Shown in pieces: positions 45,082-56,999 of a DNA stretch of 64,000 nucleotides (its first letter is position 1; every line of letters begins with the position of its first letter). The stretch lies in the NCBI GenBank assembly GCA_034670405.1, contig JAXDDX010000141.1, forward strand, positions 350,001-414,000. Reading direction: 5' to 3'. Below the pieces are notes generated by a model. It was not told the DNA's origin. It searched no databases and worked only from the letters and a program-made list of their open reading frames with translations. Both the position numbers and the translations under genes were made by a program. Source of the DNA: Hoplostethus atlanticus. Its lineage: Eukaryota > Chordata > Actinopteri > Trachichthyiformes > Trachichthyidae.

Positions 45082-47560
45082 CAAACGCAGAGAGTTTGCA
45101 TAATCAGGGCCATCCCCCAGCAGTGCATTGTGGGAGAGGTAAATGGAACAGCGTGACTCCCAGAGAGAGCTAAATACAGAACACTGCATACAAGCTACAC
45201 ACTAACAACAACAACAACACACTGATAAATTAGATTGGGGGGGGGGGGGGTGGGGGTGGAAAGGAAAGACACATGGAGGTGGAGAGGGAAGAAAGAAAGA
45301 AAGTAAAGAATGAAAGAAAGAGAAGGGATGGAGGGAGAGAAAAGGATGGAGGAAAGACAGATAGACAGGTAGACCTCTGCATGGGTTTCCGGCATTTTTC
45401 TGTCTTTGGACTCAGGATTATATGAATTTACATTTCCCTTTTCTTTTTTTTTTTTACTTAATATTTGAATTTCTGCTGCAAGGGTCAAACGGTTTAAATT
45501 ATTATAATATTTCTGTCTGTTTCCTGTCTTAACGCAAACAAACCAGATATTACCATTTAGTTTGACTGCCAGGCCAAATAAATCAACATCATGAGCCTCG
45601 CCGCTGCCGCGTTTGTTTTTTAAGGGCAAGTTTGAATGACGTGCATGGAGATTTTGTGTGTGTGTGTGTGTGTATACTGTATATGTATAAATTATTTTTC
45701 TCAAATCTTAGATAGAGCTTGCCAGACACACGGAAAGATGGGACAGCGGGACATAATGGGGACGAAGGCGACAGCGCAGAAGGTCGCTGGTCCGATAGCC
45801 AAGCGGCGTCGAGCGAGGCGCTGAACTCGGCGCTCCTTATCGTATATAATAAATCCGACGAATAGAAACGCGCGCCAGTGGTAGCTCTGACTCGGTTTCG
45901 GCGTAATGGGGAGGTTCTCTTTGTGTACAGTCTGCTATGGTTGAGATTACGACATGTAAGCCCATATACACTGCAGATGCAATGTTGTGCCTCTGTACAG
46001 CTTCCCCTTCTCGCTCTCTACCCTCTATTATCAGGGAGGCCTGTCTCCCGTGACACACAAACACTGACTCTTTCCACTAGGCCCTTTAATTGTCCCCATA
46101 GGGACTCCATGACGACCTATCACCACCGGAGACACAAAGAAAACTTCATTTCTACCGCTCGCTCGCTGTCTCTCTGATTTGACTTTTCTTTGTGCGCGGC
46201 TCTTCCCTTTTATTAGCCCTTTTCTCTCCCTACGCCGCCCTCTCTCTGCGACATGTCTCTCCCTCTCTCTCTCTCCCTCCCTCTTTCTATCTTTCTTTCA
46301 TCCCGCCTTTCTCCCTAACCCCCCGTGGTGATATTGTCTCCCAGGAGACAGGTGTAGTTATTTGCAGTAGAGTGACTGGATAAGGGCTTCACTTCCTGGC
46401 TAAAAAAAAAAAAAAAAAGTCCTGACACAGGCCCTTCTCTCCCACACAGTGGAGATAGGGGAGATGGTTGGATGGATGGGAAGGAGTAAAGGCAAAGAGC
46501 AAGAACACGTCTTAGGGTGGAGGTGGAGAGATAATCGGAGGGGTGCAATAAAAGGGAAAAAAGGAAGGAGGATGGGTGGGATCGGAAAACAATAATGAAG
46601 CGGAAGCACGGAGAAAGAACGGTAGAAGAGCTCCTCTCATCCATATCCTGTACCACAGCTTCAAGGAAGACTGAAGAATGAGGGGGGTGGGTGATGCCAT
46701 AACTTTATTTTTGCTGTTTGTCAGTTTTAGATTTATTACTCCCTCTGTCTGCCTCATACTTTCTCAGTGCTTCTCCTCTGGGGACCTGAGCTAGCTGAAA
46801 CTTCTCCAACTCTGGAGCTGTAATTGAATAGCAGAGTTCTAATGGAACATTAGGCTGTTCCTGTCTTGGCAGGCCCTATTGATTTTGACTTTGCAGCATT
46901 GTAAACAATCTGGAGTAAATGTAACTGTACAGATGCAGACCTTGGTATAGGCTATAATTCTGGGGCTATTGCTACGATGTGGCACGTCTCACCGTTACAG
47001 TCTGGTTTCGTTTGACTTTAACAACGCGCCGCCGTCGTTTGGTTGCAACTCGCTCTAGAGAATAATAGCGGGTCATTTTTGCTCGACTCACTTTCTATTC
47101 ATGTGTTTTGCTTGCGATAAAGAAAAGGATGTGACTGAGTCCACCTGTCGGATATTCTTGATTTTAATTGCATGAGTGCGTGGTGCTTGGTGCGGTCTTC
47201 AAAGAATAATTGATTTCCCCTACGCTGTGCTATTTTCTTTTGTCTGTCGCAGCATTTGGGCTAGAGAGTGGCATGTTTTTATGTCCAAGGTACCCTTTAT
47301 CGTAATACTCTGCCACGCTATGATGGCGATGGCTTCTTTCTCAGAAACCTGAATTATGACCCAAACTTATTGTCAAGGAAGTCCAACCACCAGGTCCCCA
47401 TGATTTCAATATCATTTCATCCTTGGTGGGTGGTGCATGCCAGACAGAAAGGTTCTAACTCGTGGTGCTGAGAGACTTAGATAAAATAGAAGTATATTTG
47501 AAAGGGATTCATTAAAATGTGAGATCCCGAAATCATTTCAAAATGACTTCTGTAAAAATG
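45080..47560. other. Unassigned intron with several low-complexity tracts
   Basis: G-run 45236-45250, GAAA-rich 45288-45360, T-run 45441-45456, (TG)n 45655-45672, CT-rich 46245-46315, A-run 46401-46418, GGA/GGT-rich 46440-46580. The rest is unique-looking. No exon, RNA or element supported. Confidence 0.5.
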
Positions 47561-49345
47561 AAAAGCTCAAACGTTAAACTCAGTGTTAACGTGATGAACG
47601 TGATTCATCCGGTCTTGATCTGGAGTGGGCAAAGGCCAACAGCCTACACCCACTTGTTGCATGTGCTGCTCCCAGCTGTCATTATGGATGGTGAAGTCAT
47701 CCAAGTGAACAGCAGCATAGTCAGCGTGAGGTCCACGAGGCATTGACATGTCGCTCGGGCCCCCGAACAACCCAAAGGGAAGCGTGATGAATTGGTACAA
47801 CGTGTACGGAGTGGAGAAGGCCGTTTTCTCCTTGGACTCTGCAGACAAGTGAATCTGCCAGTAGCCCTTGGTCACATCCAGCGTCGTAAATAAATTAGCT
47901 GTGCCTAACCAGTCTAGGAGTTTGTCGACACGGGGCATTGGGTAGGCATCAAATGCGGACACATCATTTACCTTGCGATAATCCACACAGAACTGTATAG
48001 ACCCATCAGGCTTGTGAACAAGAACGATGGCGCTACACCAGGCACTGGTGGATTCTTCGATCACTCCCATCTCCGGCACGGCCCTCAATTCAGCCTGCAC
48101 TACTTTGCGCTTGAGTTTCAGCAAGTAGTACGGCCATGAACGCATCATTATGCCACAGGCAGTGTCGGTATGGTGCTATTTGAGAGTCATGCATGCTGGC
48201 AGGGGGGAGAACAAGTCTGCAAAGTGCTGCCATGCCTGTCTTCTGGGACGGTGAGAGGTGGTTATCTAAGAGGACCGAGGTGTAATCTGCCGGTTTTGGA
48301 GCCTCCGGGCCCAACTCATCTCTCTCAATTACCGCCGTAGCCAGCGAGACAGACGCAGCCTCTGTCCACGCTTTTAGGAGGTTGAGGTGGTATACCTCAA
48401 CTGCTGGATGAAGGGAGTAATACATGAACTTTATCTCCTGGTGCAAATTGCCTGACCTGCATTCACTCTGTTGTAGGGGTTGTTGCCGTTCTTGAGCCTG
48501 GAGCAAATTCTCCTGTGCTAACTGTCCAAGCAAGTGGAGTTTTGCTCTCAGGTAAAAAATTTACTGAATTTCATTCTTGCTGGTGCTTTGGCTCCTCCTA
48601 ACCCTGGAGTTTCCGGCCCAACAGTAATTCAAAGGGAGAAAATCCCGTGGAGGTCTGGGGAACCTCCCACACTGCAAACAACGGAGGATCAAGCCATTTA
48701 TCCCAATGTCGACAAGCCTCATGTACGAACTTGCGGATAATGGAGTTCAAGGTCCTGTTAAACCGTTCCACCAGACTGGGATGGTCCGAACAGATAGAAC
48801 GTCCAATAACACATGCAGATTGCATAGTGTACGTGACATAAACAACACGCCCTGGTCAGTTAGAATCTCTTTTGGGATTCCAACCCGGGAGATTACTTGA
48901 AAAAGTGCCTGTGCCACGCTTTTTGCTAAAGTGTTGCGCAACGGCACTGCTTCGGGATATTGGTTTGCGTAATCAACCAGGACCAACACAAAGGCGATAT
49001 CCCTATGCACTGCGGTCTAATGGACCAATGAGGTCCATGCCAACAAAGGGGACCTCGATTAACAGAAGGGGGTGCAACGGTGCTTTTGGGGTCGCCGGGT
49101 GATTGAGTAATTGACAATCGGGACAGGCGGCACACCACCGCTGCATGTCTCTGCAGTGTCGGACGACCTTGCCGGACAGGTAGGGACGACGGCACGCATC
49201 ATACACGTGAATGCACCCCCACACATTCCCTAACCACTGAGACAAACCCAGGCCAATCAGTGCTTAAACGCAGCCCTCACTCTATGCTTTTTCCCTTTGT
49301 ACCGAATTTCCACCGGTACCACCGGATATTTGTGTACATTTGATC
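47560..49345 (-). mobile_element. Ty3/Gypsy-type LTR retrotransposon fossil, integrase ahead of reverse transcriptase (Gmr1-like)
   Basis: On the - strand, in order: a short protease-like remnant (about 49340-49245, with DWPGF), the integrase zinc-binding H-H-C-C region (about 49200-49090), the integrase catalytic core (about 49050-48620, with YPEAVPLR, GIPKEILTDQG and GFSPFELL), the integrase C-terminal HLNLLKAW region (about 48400), then the RT (48148-47567, with VPEMGVIEES, LVHKPDGS, FCVDYRKVND, TLDVTKGYWQI and LPFGL). RNase H, gag and LTRs were not found. The integrase-before-RT order is unlike ordinary Gypsy and fits the Gmr1 clade known from cod and other fishes. Broken at several places and truncated at both ends; moderately old. 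Confidence 0.85.
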
Positions 49346-49349
49346 CCCC

Positions 49350-49655
49350 CCCTCAGGATGCCTCCATCTCATGGTCTGAGTACAGCTGCAATCAATCGAA
49401 GCCCGATGTGTAGAAGATAACTCAGAAGATAACTTTGTGTTACCTGAAAAAGGCAATTATAACAAATACCACTACTACTACAACCAATGAGAGTTCACAC
49501 AATTCACAAGTTACAAAGCTAGTGTGTGTTGTAGCTAGCTAGCTAATGTTAGCTAACTATAACAAATGGGAGTAACATGCCTTTTAATTTCTATCCTTCT
49601 TGCCTTTTAATGTCTCTCAGTCTAGCACCGCGCAGCGCCCGATCTGGTGGTGGCA
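49350..49655. other. Unassigned sequence
   Basis: Contains gtagctagctagctaatgtt (49532), a short tagc repeat. No other feature. Confidence 0.5.
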
Positions 49656-49657
49656 GG

Positions 49658-49686
49658 TCTATCTCTCTCTCTCTCTCTCTCTCTCC
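49658..49686. repeat. (CT)n microsatellite, followed by (TTTA)n
   Basis: About 13 CT units; an ATTT run follows at 49725-49744. Confidence 0.9.
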
Positions 49687-49749
49687 TTATGTGTTGCAAT
49701 TCTCTCTTTGAAAATCACTGTGATTATTTATTTATTTATTTATTCATCT

Positions 49750-52050
49750 AAAATCGCCCCCGTCTTCAAGTCCAACAATTGTAAAGTGTATTTGATTTCA
49801 ACAGCATGTCACCCTCGGCGGGGGGTGCTTGCTACATGAGAATTTCTCCAGTCTTTGGCCTTCAGTAAGGGATGACTCAGACATGCTGTCGGTGATAATA
49901 AGTCTCGACATCAGAAGATGAGAGCTCTACCGCGCAGACACATACAGAGGGCCTGTCAGATGTCTAAGCTTTTTCCATGTCCCCCACAATATTAAAAAGA
50001 TATCAAATGAGAAGTCAACGCCGCCACTGGAGTTAAATCCAAGACAATGGAAAAAAGAAGAAAGAAAAGTTGGACTGAGGGGTTAGTGGGGCTAGGGAAA
50101 GTGGGGGATCATTTGATCATTTTTTTCCGGGAGCGAGAACACAGTCATAAATGATTTATTCAGGACTGAGCTTAGAGGGCTGTGTGTGTGTGTGTGTGTG
50201 TGTGTCTGTGTGTCTGTGTGTGTGTGTGTGTCTGACTCCCTGCATATCAGCGTGGGTGAAAATCCAAATGCTTGGGTGTGAGTGTCCAGCGTGTACGGAG
50301 GTGCCAGACATGGTCGCGACCCATGTAAAAATAGTCTCCATTAACATTTAACAGCGTTTTTCAGCATGACAGCAGTGAACGAAAGTCACGTTGGCCCTTC
50401 AGGGGAGAGAGAGGGAAGGAGACAAATGAATGAGAATATTAATCTCTCGCGCCAAAAGAGCATCCCATTCCGCTCTCCATCTCCCGTCGCCGAGGTCACG
50501 TCATCCCAATGACACAAGAAATCCTCCTCATGGCAAAACTTGACTGGAGAAAAAGGCCACTTCCTGGTGTGCCGTGTCGATCTAAGAATTTTGGTAACGC
50601 TGTCACGAAAAACAAAGAGCATCACAATATACCTGCTACTTGACTGTCAAGTCAAATGATGCCTTTACCATGATCATGCATTGGCTTTCATGAGTTTGAT
50701 GCACCAAACCTATTCCATTCATCCCATGTCTACGAGCACGGCTGCACCCCCTTATTTTAAAACACATGCATTGTGGCTCCATGACACTCTGGTCAATCGC
50801 GGTTGCTGTTAGAGAAATTGGTATCTCTTCCTCTTCTACCAATCGATTTCTGATTGTTGAATGTCGGTACAAACCGACTGTTGATGTTTTATATGGCTGA
50901 AAATGCTTCTGCTGTTAAAGTCCATCGTAGCTGAGCTGGAAATATCTCTTGATATCTCGATACACCACCAAAACAACAACATGGGCCAGATAGTGGGCCA
51001 ATAGTGTTTTTTCAGAATCTTTGCATGTATATGCTATTTGGCTTCTTTCATTTAAGATTTTTTAAGACTCTTTCACCACTGCTCGGCAATACCCATGTGT
51101 GTCATTAAAACAAACAACAAAAAAATGATACCTGCTCTCGAGCTCCTCTCCTTCCTCGTATCCGAGCCTGGCTGGAGGCAGCACGTCCTTCCGTGTACAA
51201 TAAATGTGCTGCATTGCTGGCATAAAGGCAGTAGTAACCGCCGAGCACAAGGCCATCAGCTGCGTGCCAGCACTCCATTTAGCGTTTGATTTAGTGAACT
51301 ACTAGCTTCGGGGTCATTGATAGTTGGCTGGGTTTCTTTTGGAGTGCAGTTTTATTTTTAGTCTTTATTAGCAAAAACCCGAGACACTTTATACTTTTAG
51401 CTCCGCGGCCCTTTGTTTGCCCCGGCCTGCCGTAACAACCATGACTTCAACTATAGAGGGCAATATGACAGCCATAATTCAAAGCAAAGAGAGGGAATTT
51501 CATTCTAGGCTTTAGAGCATGAAGAACTGTCTTTTCCCTTCTGCTGTATAATAAAGTTAGAATACCCCCCCACCCTCCAACCCCCCAATCCTGATTTCTA
51601 TGCAGTAATTGGCATAATGATCGGCCGTGGAGATAGCTTTGTACAGATGGATTTATCTTTTAGCCTGCAGCTAGTTTTAACGATAGCATCAATGGAGGAA
51701 TGAGGAATGCATTAGGTAAAGAGATAGTCCAGGCAGAGACGTTTCATTCCGCCGTGAGAGATATGCATTGTGTGACATATTAGGATTTAATGCGGCGCGT
51801 GAAGCCATAGAAGGATGCATTCAGTGTTATCGGCGTGTCGAATGGAGTGTTAAGCCGACGCTGGAGTATGAGGGACGCGTCTGTCTGAGCGATGTCATGT
51901 GAGGTGTTCACGGTAATTGGCTTGATCCCGAATCCGCAGCAAGGTGACTCATGAGCGAAGATGATCAGTGTTTTGAAAAAGTGTAGTAAATCATCTTATT
52001 AAACCTCTGATGTACCTCTGATCATGCCCCTATTCTGTCTACTGTAGAAA
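49750..52050. other. Unassigned intron, few repeats
   Basis: About 2.3 kb with only a (TG)n run at 50181-50231 and a C-rich patch at 51565-51590. This is the least repetitive long stretch in the window and so a reasonable place for conserved non-coding elements, but nothing can be shown from sequence alone. Confidence 0.45.
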
Positions 52051-52054
52051 TATG

Positions 52055-52175
52055 TTTCATTAATTCTATTCTATTCTATTCTATTCTAGTCTTTTTGTAT
52101 TCTATTCTGATATATTCTGTCCTTGTTTTGCTAGTCTCCTCTCCTCTCCTCTCCTCTCCTCTCCTCTCCTCTCTG
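52055..52175. repeat. (TATTC)n and (CTCTC)n pentamer repeats
   Basis: TATTC at 52056-52090 is followed by CTCTC at 52136-52173, a pentamer array of the same kind as at 7998. Confidence 0.92.
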
Positions 52176-52179
52176 TCCT

Positions 52180-52834
52180 CCTCCCAAGCCGCCCGCGCTG
52201 TAGGTAGAGACCAGGTGTTGGCAGGCATTTCCTCCTTCGGCTAAGCCAATCAAATCGGCCCCACCGTGACTAAGGCGGAGTCACAAGCTGCCATCGGTGC
52301 GGATACAAGCGCCATGGCAACGGCTTGACAGTTCATTACTCAAATAAACAAAGGTCCTCTCCATAATTGCCATAATTGCTCTGATGCTCATTTGCACAAG
52401 GTGCGATGGTGGGAACACACACACACACACATTTTAGCTGTATACTCCCATACATACACCTCACATACATACACACACACACCTTTGAAAGAAAGCACAC
52501 ACACACACAAGAACATATAAGGTGCAGATGCACCCGTGCACAAATCTGACAACACACATCAAGATACACCTCCCCCTTACACACAGACACACACACGTAC
52601 ATAGCCTCCCATACACACACGCTGAAAATACACTTACCCTTTACACACACACAACTGACAGCATATTCCCACACACACCATCACACACCCTGTCCCTCCA
52701 GGTATTGTGTATTCACAGGTCGTTGCCAGGGGAACGGTCACAATCCGCTGCGTGAAATTAATTAAGGGTGGACATTTGAATTAATTAACTGGACGGGAGT
52801 GTGACATTACACTGATCTGGCCTTCTGACATTAA

Positions 52835-52869
<35 letters not shown>

Positions 52870-52962
52870 CACTAAAGACACACACACACAGATTAGATTT
52901 AATTACCACTATGCAGATCACCGGTACAATGTGGTTCAGCCTTAATTACACATACTGTTCCT

Positions 52963-52993
<31 letters not shown>

Positions 52994-53000
52994 GTGTACA
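52180..53000. repeat. (CA)n-rich stretch
   Basis: CA runs at 52416-52432, 52490-52508 and 52837-52867, TG run at 52967-52993, and loose CACACA between 52440 and 52680. TTAATTAA-type palindromes lie at 52757-52765 and 52781-52789. Confidence 0.85.
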
Positions 53001-53004
53001 TGAC

Positions 53005-53117
53005 TGTGGCAGACTGGGGAAAGGGTGGGGGTGAGGCTTAGGCTAGCTCCAGGAGAGAGTTGAGTCGGTGGACTGACTCTCCTCTGGATCCGGTACTGGC
53101 TGCAGCCAGTTGAGGTA
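53005..53117 (+). mobile_element. LTR family 1 fragment (5' end only)
   Basis: Begins tgtggcagactgg and shares 'ccaggagagag', 'ctggatccggtac' and 'ctgcagccagttgag' with the - strand of the solo LTR at 12968-13549, in the same order. Homology stops at about 53117. Truncated, more diverged, opposite orientation. Fossil. Confidence 0.8.
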
Positions 53118-53119
53118 CC

Positions 53120-53945
53120 GGAAGGCAGCCGCGATGCCTGCCTGAATGTGCAGCTGTTAGCCTACAACTGTTAGCCCTGTTGCTGTTCATTTGTTGGACG
53201 ATGAATAGCAGGAACCCGGTTTTGAAAAACTGGGATTCAGTCGCTTTAATCTGCCTTAAAGGAACAATTCATCCAGAAAATGAAAAGTCTGCAGTGTGCG
53301 GAAAAATAAGGAACCGTCAGTGAAAGTAAATACAGGAGATAACAGGGTAAATGTAGACTTCCTGGACTCACGGGACAATTATTTGGCTACAAAACACTCA
53401 GATTATGCTGTGCGAGCTGTTTAGAAAGAGATTTAATGTCATTGTATGTTCTTTTTGGAACTCTAAAACTGCCAGGGCCCATTCACTTCAGTTTTTTTTT
53501 GCAATTTTCTTTTTGTCATTTTTGTGCGTTCTGTTCGTTAAGCCCGAGAAACCAGCAGTTTAAGCGCGGGGGACTCTAGATCGTGCTGTAGGCCAGGATA
53601 TCCAAGCACTGCAGGAGAAAGGTGGAAAATCAAGAGGAGGGGGACAGGATGAGGACAGGAATAGTAAGAGGAAGTAAGAGAGGGGTTAGCGATGGAGGTA
53701 GAGAGGAGAGGAAGTGAGTGATGCAGAAAGAGAGGAAGAGAAGGTTAAGGACTAAGCACAGGACGGAGATCAAAGGGAGCTCTAACAAGAATGTAAATAA
53801 GTGTGGGGTTATTGCTTCCGTTGCCTGGGAAATTAAGGGTTGAAAATAAATGGAAGGGAAGAGGGTTGAAAGCGAGAGCAAGGGGAATGAAAAAATAAAA
53901 CGAGGAAGATGAATGTCCTGCTGTATTTCATCCTTAGAAAACATT
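53120..53945. other. Unassigned, then purine-rich
   Basis: 53255-53300 (ttaaaggaacaattcatcca) resembles a common fish dispersed-repeat motif. 53625-53770 is GA-rich. No gene. Confidence 0.45.
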
Positions 53946-53949
53946 AACA

Positions 53950-54890
53950 GTCTTCTCTAAGTCTCTCCTGTCCGATTCTTGGGAAACCTTTCCCAGTTCT
54001 CGATGTCTCTCCTGTCTCATCTTTGGAACTATTTCCAAGCATCCTGTCCCCATCCTTGAAAACTCTTTCCAGTCGACTGTCTCCTGTCCCATCCTTGGAA
54101 ACAATTCCCAGTCCTCTCTGCGTCTGTCCTTGCCCATCCTGGAAAAAAACATTCATTTCTATGTCTTTCCTGTCCTATTCCTGACACCCATTCCCTGTCC
54201 TCTCTGTCTCCTGTCCCATCGTTAGCATCTGCATCACTGTGCTACTGTCTGACAGCTAATGAGCTAGCTTGATTTGAGCTGTTACAGTAAGGGTATTATT
54301 ACAATGGGCGGGAGATATAGTAATGCCGATATATGATTCGCTGCTGGTGGCCGATGTCACTAAAAAGTTCAGCTGCAGTTAACTTTTCCACTCTGTCAAA
54401 CGATGAAACCGGGTTCAACAATGGCTGAAGTTCCTCTGGTCATAATAAATGAGTGCTTTAGCTGCCAGTTCCCAAGGTGTGTACGCATAGTTAGACACTC
54501 TTCCCTGTCCTTTTAATCTCCATCATGGCTCATCACTCAGACCTATTCCCAGTCTCATCATCGGCTGCTGGTGGGCGATGTCACTCAAAAGTTCAGCTGC
54601 AGCCAACTTTTGCACCCTGGCAAACGATGAAACCGTGCTCGCTGCCTCATGGAAAATGCACAGATTTCCAGCAATTGGTCTCCTTTGAAACCATTCCCTG
54701 TCCCTTTTTTTTTTATCTCCATCGTGTCTATTCCCAGGTCGCCACCCCCCTCCTCTCTCATGTAATCCTTGGAAACCATTCCCAGTTCGCTCTAACTCTC
54801 TGATGTCTCATTTTAAGCAACGATTACGCATCAAGAGAGTCCACTTCATCTCTCTCTCTCACACGCTGTCCGTTGTAAACCATTCCTAGT
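53950..54890. repeat. Decayed ~42-bp tandem repeat with higher-order duplication
   Basis: The phrase 'ctctcctgtcccatccttgg' + aaaccattcccagt recurs with changes at about 53964, 54006, 54045, 54081, 54122, 54163 and 54205, and again at 54505, 54765 and 54868. Between them a ~90-bp segment (54333-54423: gctgctggtggccgatgtca ...) is repeated at 54556-54646. The array has been expanded and then broken up. Confidence 0.8.
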
Positions 54891-54894
54891 CACG

Positions 54895-55565
54895 CAGCCA
54901 CTTGACTGGGGATTTCATCACATGGCTGAGAGCTCAGCAGAGAGGCCGACATCGGGAAAGCCCTGTCACGGCGATGAGACGCTAACAAACCACAAGACAA
55001 ACTGAACTGCTAGAAAATGAGCCAAACGCCCGGGGAGCTTCGATTAAAGCCTCGGTCTGGAATCCTAATGCCTACAGAAAAAAAAAAAAAGTCGCCCCAC
55101 CAAATGAGTTCAGTGATTTATCACTTCACACCGAAAGAGCTAATTGTTACACTCGATTCGTTTTTGGTATTACATGAATCAAAGTAAGACCGCAGGAAAA
55201 AACCGTGCAATTTTTGACCAATGTCTTCTTGAAAGTTTTCGGCACTATTTGCTTGGATTGGGTCTTTATAGGAAATAGATGAAAACTCCCTCCAGTCTCA
55301 AGCCTCCAGCGGATCAGGGCATTCGGTTTGAAGCAGCCACGGGGGGGGACTATTTAGTGGCTGGCTATGGGGAAAACAAGCTGGCAGGGGCGGGCTGGAT
55401 AAAAGACACATAAGTAATTGTGGAGAGAGAGAGAGAGAGAGGCGGGGGAGATTTAATTGACTGATCACTTTGTAGCAACACACGTTGATGCATGCTCTCT
55501 CTCTCTCTTTTTCTGTCTTCGACACTCTCTCTTCCTCTTCACAGATGTCTCCTACAACCCTTTTT
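54895..55565. other. Unassigned sequence
   Basis: A-run 55078-55091; (GA)n 55424-55441. No gene. Confidence 0.5.
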
Positions 55566-55570
55566 TTTTC

Positions 55571-55785
55571 CCCTCTCTGTCTCTGTGATCTAGATCAGGA
55601 TTGAAACCAATAACATTGAGGTGAGGGGTTAAGCCGGTACGACGCGGTCTCATATTTCCGCCCGGCAAAGACAACTCTGCCTCTGTGATCTAGATTAGGA
55701 CTGAAAACCTGCAACCTTTAGGCTAGGTGGGTAGCCCAGTAATGTGAGTCTTATTTCCGCTAGCTATGATAGCTGTCCGATTGCT
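55571..55785. repeat. ~105-bp tandem duplication, two copies
   Basis: 'ctctgtgatctagatcagga' (55580) and 'ctctgtgatctagattagga' (55681) start related blocks that both continue through 'ggtgaggggttaagcc / ggtgggtagccc' to 'tatttccgc'. Moderately diverged. Confidence 0.75.
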
Positions 55786-55884
55786 CTCCCTCTGATGGAA
55801 TGGATTGTCCCGTCTTTAAAGAGGCGGCGGGGGTTAACCACACCACTCCGTGCAGCCGTAGGAGAAAAGTGTCCTTTAAGCATG

Positions 55885-55885
<1 letters not shown>

Positions 55886-55925
<40 letters not shown>

Positions 55926-55928
55926 ACA
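55886..55928. repeat. (CA)n microsatellite
   Basis: About 17 CA units plus a short extension. Confidence 0.95.
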
Positions 55929-56217
55929 CATTTTCAGCACAAATGAAAAGGGATCTTTTCTGATCCTCTGGGGAATTGGACTGGGTGGCGAGAGGAAGCG
56001 AGGGAGGGGATATCATTGCAATAAAACAGATATAAGGTATAGTATCTAATGTTAAATGAATTTGAAATACAAGATAGCTATTTCTGAGCCGCGAGCCCGA
56101 GGGATTGCTACTTGGAATCCGGGACTGTGCGGTGCCGATCCCCAAACCATCGGGAGCAGAAGAGAGAAAGTGTTGATTGAGCCAAAATTATATTTGAAAA
56201 AAAGACTGAAGTGAGAC

Positions 56218-56219
56218 GA

Positions 56220-56259
<40 letters not shown>

Positions 56260-56315
56260 AAGTAAACAACCTAGGGAGGTGTCTTGTTTAATAAACGTAT
56301 TTCAGAGGCTGTCAG

Positions 56316-56356
<41 letters not shown>

Positions 56357-56432
56357 AGCCAGCGCTACAGGTCTTGGAAACTGACCTTGATCAATAATCT
56401 ATTAGCAGCTAGACATGCCTGTATGGGCAGGC

Positions 56433-56481
<49 letters not shown>

Positions 56482-56600
56482 CCTACACATACGGACACAT
56501 GCATTTGTACACATACGCTCTCACACACTGAATACAGGATGGCAGCAAGGACACTGTCAATTCCCATGCATTTACATGTACACACACACACACACATTCT

Positions 56601-56633
<33 letters not shown>

Positions 56634-56800
56634 AAAAAACTTCTCCAGAGTTAACTTACTCCTCTTCCATCTCAAGTAGTTGTACCATAGGGGAATATGT
56701 TATGCCAAATGGAGCATTGCAACTTTCTCTCCTATCTCATCCACTCCTCTCCTCTCCTCTCCTCTCCTCTACTCTCCCCTCCTCTCCCCTCCTTCGATCA
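56218..56800. repeat. Microsatellite cluster: (GAAA)n, (TG)n, (CA)n, (CT)n, (CCTCT)n
   Basis: GAAA 56218-56254, TG 56318-56354, CA 56438-56478 and 56579-56595, CT 56597-56622, CCTCT 56743-56792. Five repeat types in under 600 bases. Confidence 0.95.
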
Positions 56801-56999
56801 TCCAGGGTTGTATATGTTAGAATAGATGTGTCAGACCTGCATCTGAGTATGTTTAATGACCTTGAGTGTGAGTAGCTGTGTTCCTATGTGACCTTGCCTC
56901 AGTGCCAGCAAAAACACAGAAAAAAAAATCAGCAGACATTGTTATATAATGCCATACATCCCCGCTATACACAGACACATACAATCACATTTACTCACT

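Noticed and set aside
49800-52050. Conserved non-coding elements in a low-repeat stretch
   Set aside because: Conservation cannot be judged from one sequence; noted only as a place to look.
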